From contig OX637796.1 in the NCBI GenBank assembly GCA_951802425.1, positions 868,001 through 932,000 of the forward strand: a stretch of DNA of 64,000 bases, written 5' to 3'. Numbering within the stretch: position 1 is the first letter of the stretch; each line of letters begins with the position of its first letter. The notes below the pieces were generated by a model, which had not been told where the DNA came from, did not search any database, and saw nothing but the letters and a program-made list of their open reading frames with translations. This DNA is from Clavaria fumosa. Taxonomy: Eukaryota; Basidiomycota; Agaricomycetes; Agaricales; Clavariaceae. Shown here piece by piece: positions 62,345 through 64,000 of the stretch. The position numbers were made by a program, and so were the translations under genes.

Positions 62345-63061
62345 ATGTACTCAGAGACGTGCGGCAGCCCATCTCCTGCTTCAGCAAAATTGGCTGGAGC
62401 AGATACCGCGAATACTGAAATCGCTGCAGGTGGGAAACAAGTCTTCCCTGTCACAATGCAATGTCAGCCGAGTGGTATGCATTTCTGCGGTTGGACATGA
62501 CACGATGACATACTTTTGCTTGCGCTTCTTCTTCAGCAGAAGACAGAATCACAGGGTCGGACAACATACGAACCATCGTCGCTGTTGTTCGTGTCTCTCG
62601 TTGCTTCGTCTCCGTGATTCTCCTCTTGGCATTACCTGAGCCATTTGCAGTGCTGTGTCTTCCTCGCCGCTGAGGCCCAGCTGCTCGCGTCCAATTGGGT
62701 CAACCGTGAACCATCTTCGCGCATCGTCCTCCATTGCATCGCAGAGCTCGACTTGCTCGCCATATTTGCCGCTGTCTGCTACCTCCACCAAGGCGGTAGA
62801 AGTGGCCGACACTTCGCAAACGCTGCTCCGGTCAACAAGCATTGGCTGCTCCGTGCCGCTGCTCTCTTTCCAGCAGCCATGTTGCTCCTCAGCATTGTAG
62901 GCATGGCCATCGTCCTCACGCTTGAGATGCTTCATGTCGCGGTGGGCATCGCAGTCGTCATGATTGGGAGCCTTGTGGCTGGAGTGGGATTTTGTGCCGT
63001 GGTAGCGGTGTATGCAAGCCAAGCGAGTTCGAGGGTGGAACAGACCGACGTACAAGCGTAA
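62345..63061 (+). CDS. TM family copy 8
   Basis: Exon 1 MYSETCGSPSPASAKLAGAD with a clean GCAG|GTGGGA donor; exon 2 EDRITGSDNIRTIVAV; exon 3 62651-63061 (137 codons with stop, ends SSRVEQTDVQA) after the short acceptor TTTGCAG. A TTATAAGG box near 62229 lies about 115 bp upstream. With copies 2 and 4 it is the best-preserved gene of the family. Confidence 0.68.
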
Positions 63062-63650
63062 GCGGTGTGGTTCTTCTACAATCTCCTGCGCCTCTTCTTT
63101 CTCGCCTTTCCACTGTGTTCTGATCGTAGTTACTAAACCCTGTACCCTGTTGATAAGGATTCCCTGGTTCTATTTGACTGCTTGCTTTGTATATCAATTT
63201 GTCGCCTTCTGTTGGGCTCGGGTCCTGGCGCCTGCTAATACGTCAGTCAAAAGAAAATGAGAGACCTAAGAACAGACGACAACCTTTCTCCTCTCCCATG
63301 CGCAAGTGCTCAAAGCAATAGCGACTTGTGCCGACGCATTGAGGCTACGTTCGGACCACGTGATGAGTCAACCGGAAACTTCGTGCGGGTGGGCGTTGAG
63401 ATGTTCACGATGCGGAAGGCGAGAGGGAGGTGACAATACTGGAATACACTCAGTTGTTGGACCTTTCGAAGTTGAGAATGTCGACGATTTTCCCCTTTCA
63501 CGGACTGGCCCGTTGTGTGAACGTCGAAGACCACAGCGCCGACAGTCGAAGCAGGGTCAGGTAGGAACACGACAAGAGTTGGAGTCATGTCATCGACGGA
63601 CGAATCTTGCACATGCGTTGTCAGCAAGATTGGAGTCGACCCGAACATCG
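63062..63650. other. Spacer after TM copy 8
   Basis: Close duplicate of 39890-40590 with small deletions. The minus-strand frame with LPDPASTVGAVVFDVHTTGQ is open at 63400-63640. Confidence 0.5.
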
Positions 63651-63654
63651 ACCC

Positions 63655-64000
63655 TCATTTCCGCGTCACAAAGGGTCGTGCGGCCTCAGGGCACCAAGGT
63701 TGACTGGCAAGGGGGAAAGACAGTTGGTGGATACAGGTAGAGCTCGAAGCTTGTTTTACATACCTGGGCGCCGCTCCCAGTCTTTCACGGTCAATGACTA
63801 CTTGAAATTGAGGCGAAGCGCCGCGCCGTTTTTGTTCGGTACGGTCACAGCCGTGGTGCAGCCGCTGAGCGTCGAGTAGCATGCGAACAGTTTTGGACCT
63901 AAGGGAGTGCGGGTTCGCCAACCACGAGTTAGAGGTTAAATAAAGTGGCAAAGATTCAACGACTCACCTTACTATTAAGCTCTTACAGATCCTCTTCTGG
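63655..64000 (-). pseudogene. Utp16-like pseudogene (copy U7, cut by window edge)
   Basis: The end of exon 1 (KSLIV, then a good GTGAGT donor), exon 2 SKTVRMLLDAQRL followed by the same frameshift as U4, and a degraded last exon are visible. The 5' part lies beyond 64000. Confidence 0.65.

Noticed and set aside
13181..63061. CRISPR-like array or satellite
   Set aside because: The repeats are gene-sized units of about 0.7 kb with introns, spaced by kilobases, not short regular repeats.

Overview
The window is nuclear DNA of a filamentous basidiomycete, most likely an agaricomycete. The genes carry many short GT-AG introns of about 45-60 bp. The element content is typical of mushroom-forming fungi: a Plavaka/Tnp2-type DNA transposon, a tyrosine-recombinase (Ngaro-like) retrotransposon, a chromodomain Gypsy element, a Copia element and a large NACHT-WD40 STAND gene. 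No rRNA gene, tRNA gene or CRISPR array was recognised.

Layout. 0-4.5 kb: two tandem secreted alpha-amylase genes; the first is cut by the window edge, the second is complete (11 exons). 4.76-5.7 kb (minus): one apparently intact gene for a U3 snoRNA-associated (Utp16/Bud21-like) nucleolar protein. 5.75-11.8 kb: a Ngaro-like retrotransposon with the split direct-repeat order A1-ORFs-B1-A2-B2, landed 42 bp upstream of that gene. 13-30 kb and 39-44 kb, resuming at 57-64 kb: a scrambled segmental-duplication array. Its parts are (i) a short multi-pass membrane protein gene of unknown function, here called TM (8 copies), (ii) a P-loop AAA_28-type NTPase gene (5 broken copies), (iii) Utp16-like pseudogenes (6, on top of the intact copy) and (iv) an unidentified minus-strand fragment 'F' (3 copies). 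16.6-21.1 kb: an intact NACHT-WD40 gene inside the array. 31.8-38.8 kb: nested elements, with a Gypsy chromovirus inside a MITE inside a longer terminal-inverted-repeat element. 45-51 kb: a Plavaka-like element region on the minus strand, one of whose genes is split by a 1,077-bp near-perfect palindrome. 51.25-56.27 kb: a complete Copia element with identical LTRs and a 5-bp target duplication.

How it fits together. The duplicated neighbourhood decays selectively. Utp16 and AAA_28 copies carry frameshifts, lost splice sites and shared deletions, while the main coding exon of the TM gene stays open in all eight copies and varies only by whole codons or at the C-terminus. That TM family is the strongest candidate here for an undescribed, functional gene family. 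The palindromic element is the second most interesting object, because its termini carry GT and AG and could make it a removable intron.

All intron positions were placed by eye from splice consensus and reading frame. Family calls rest on motif recognition, not searches.
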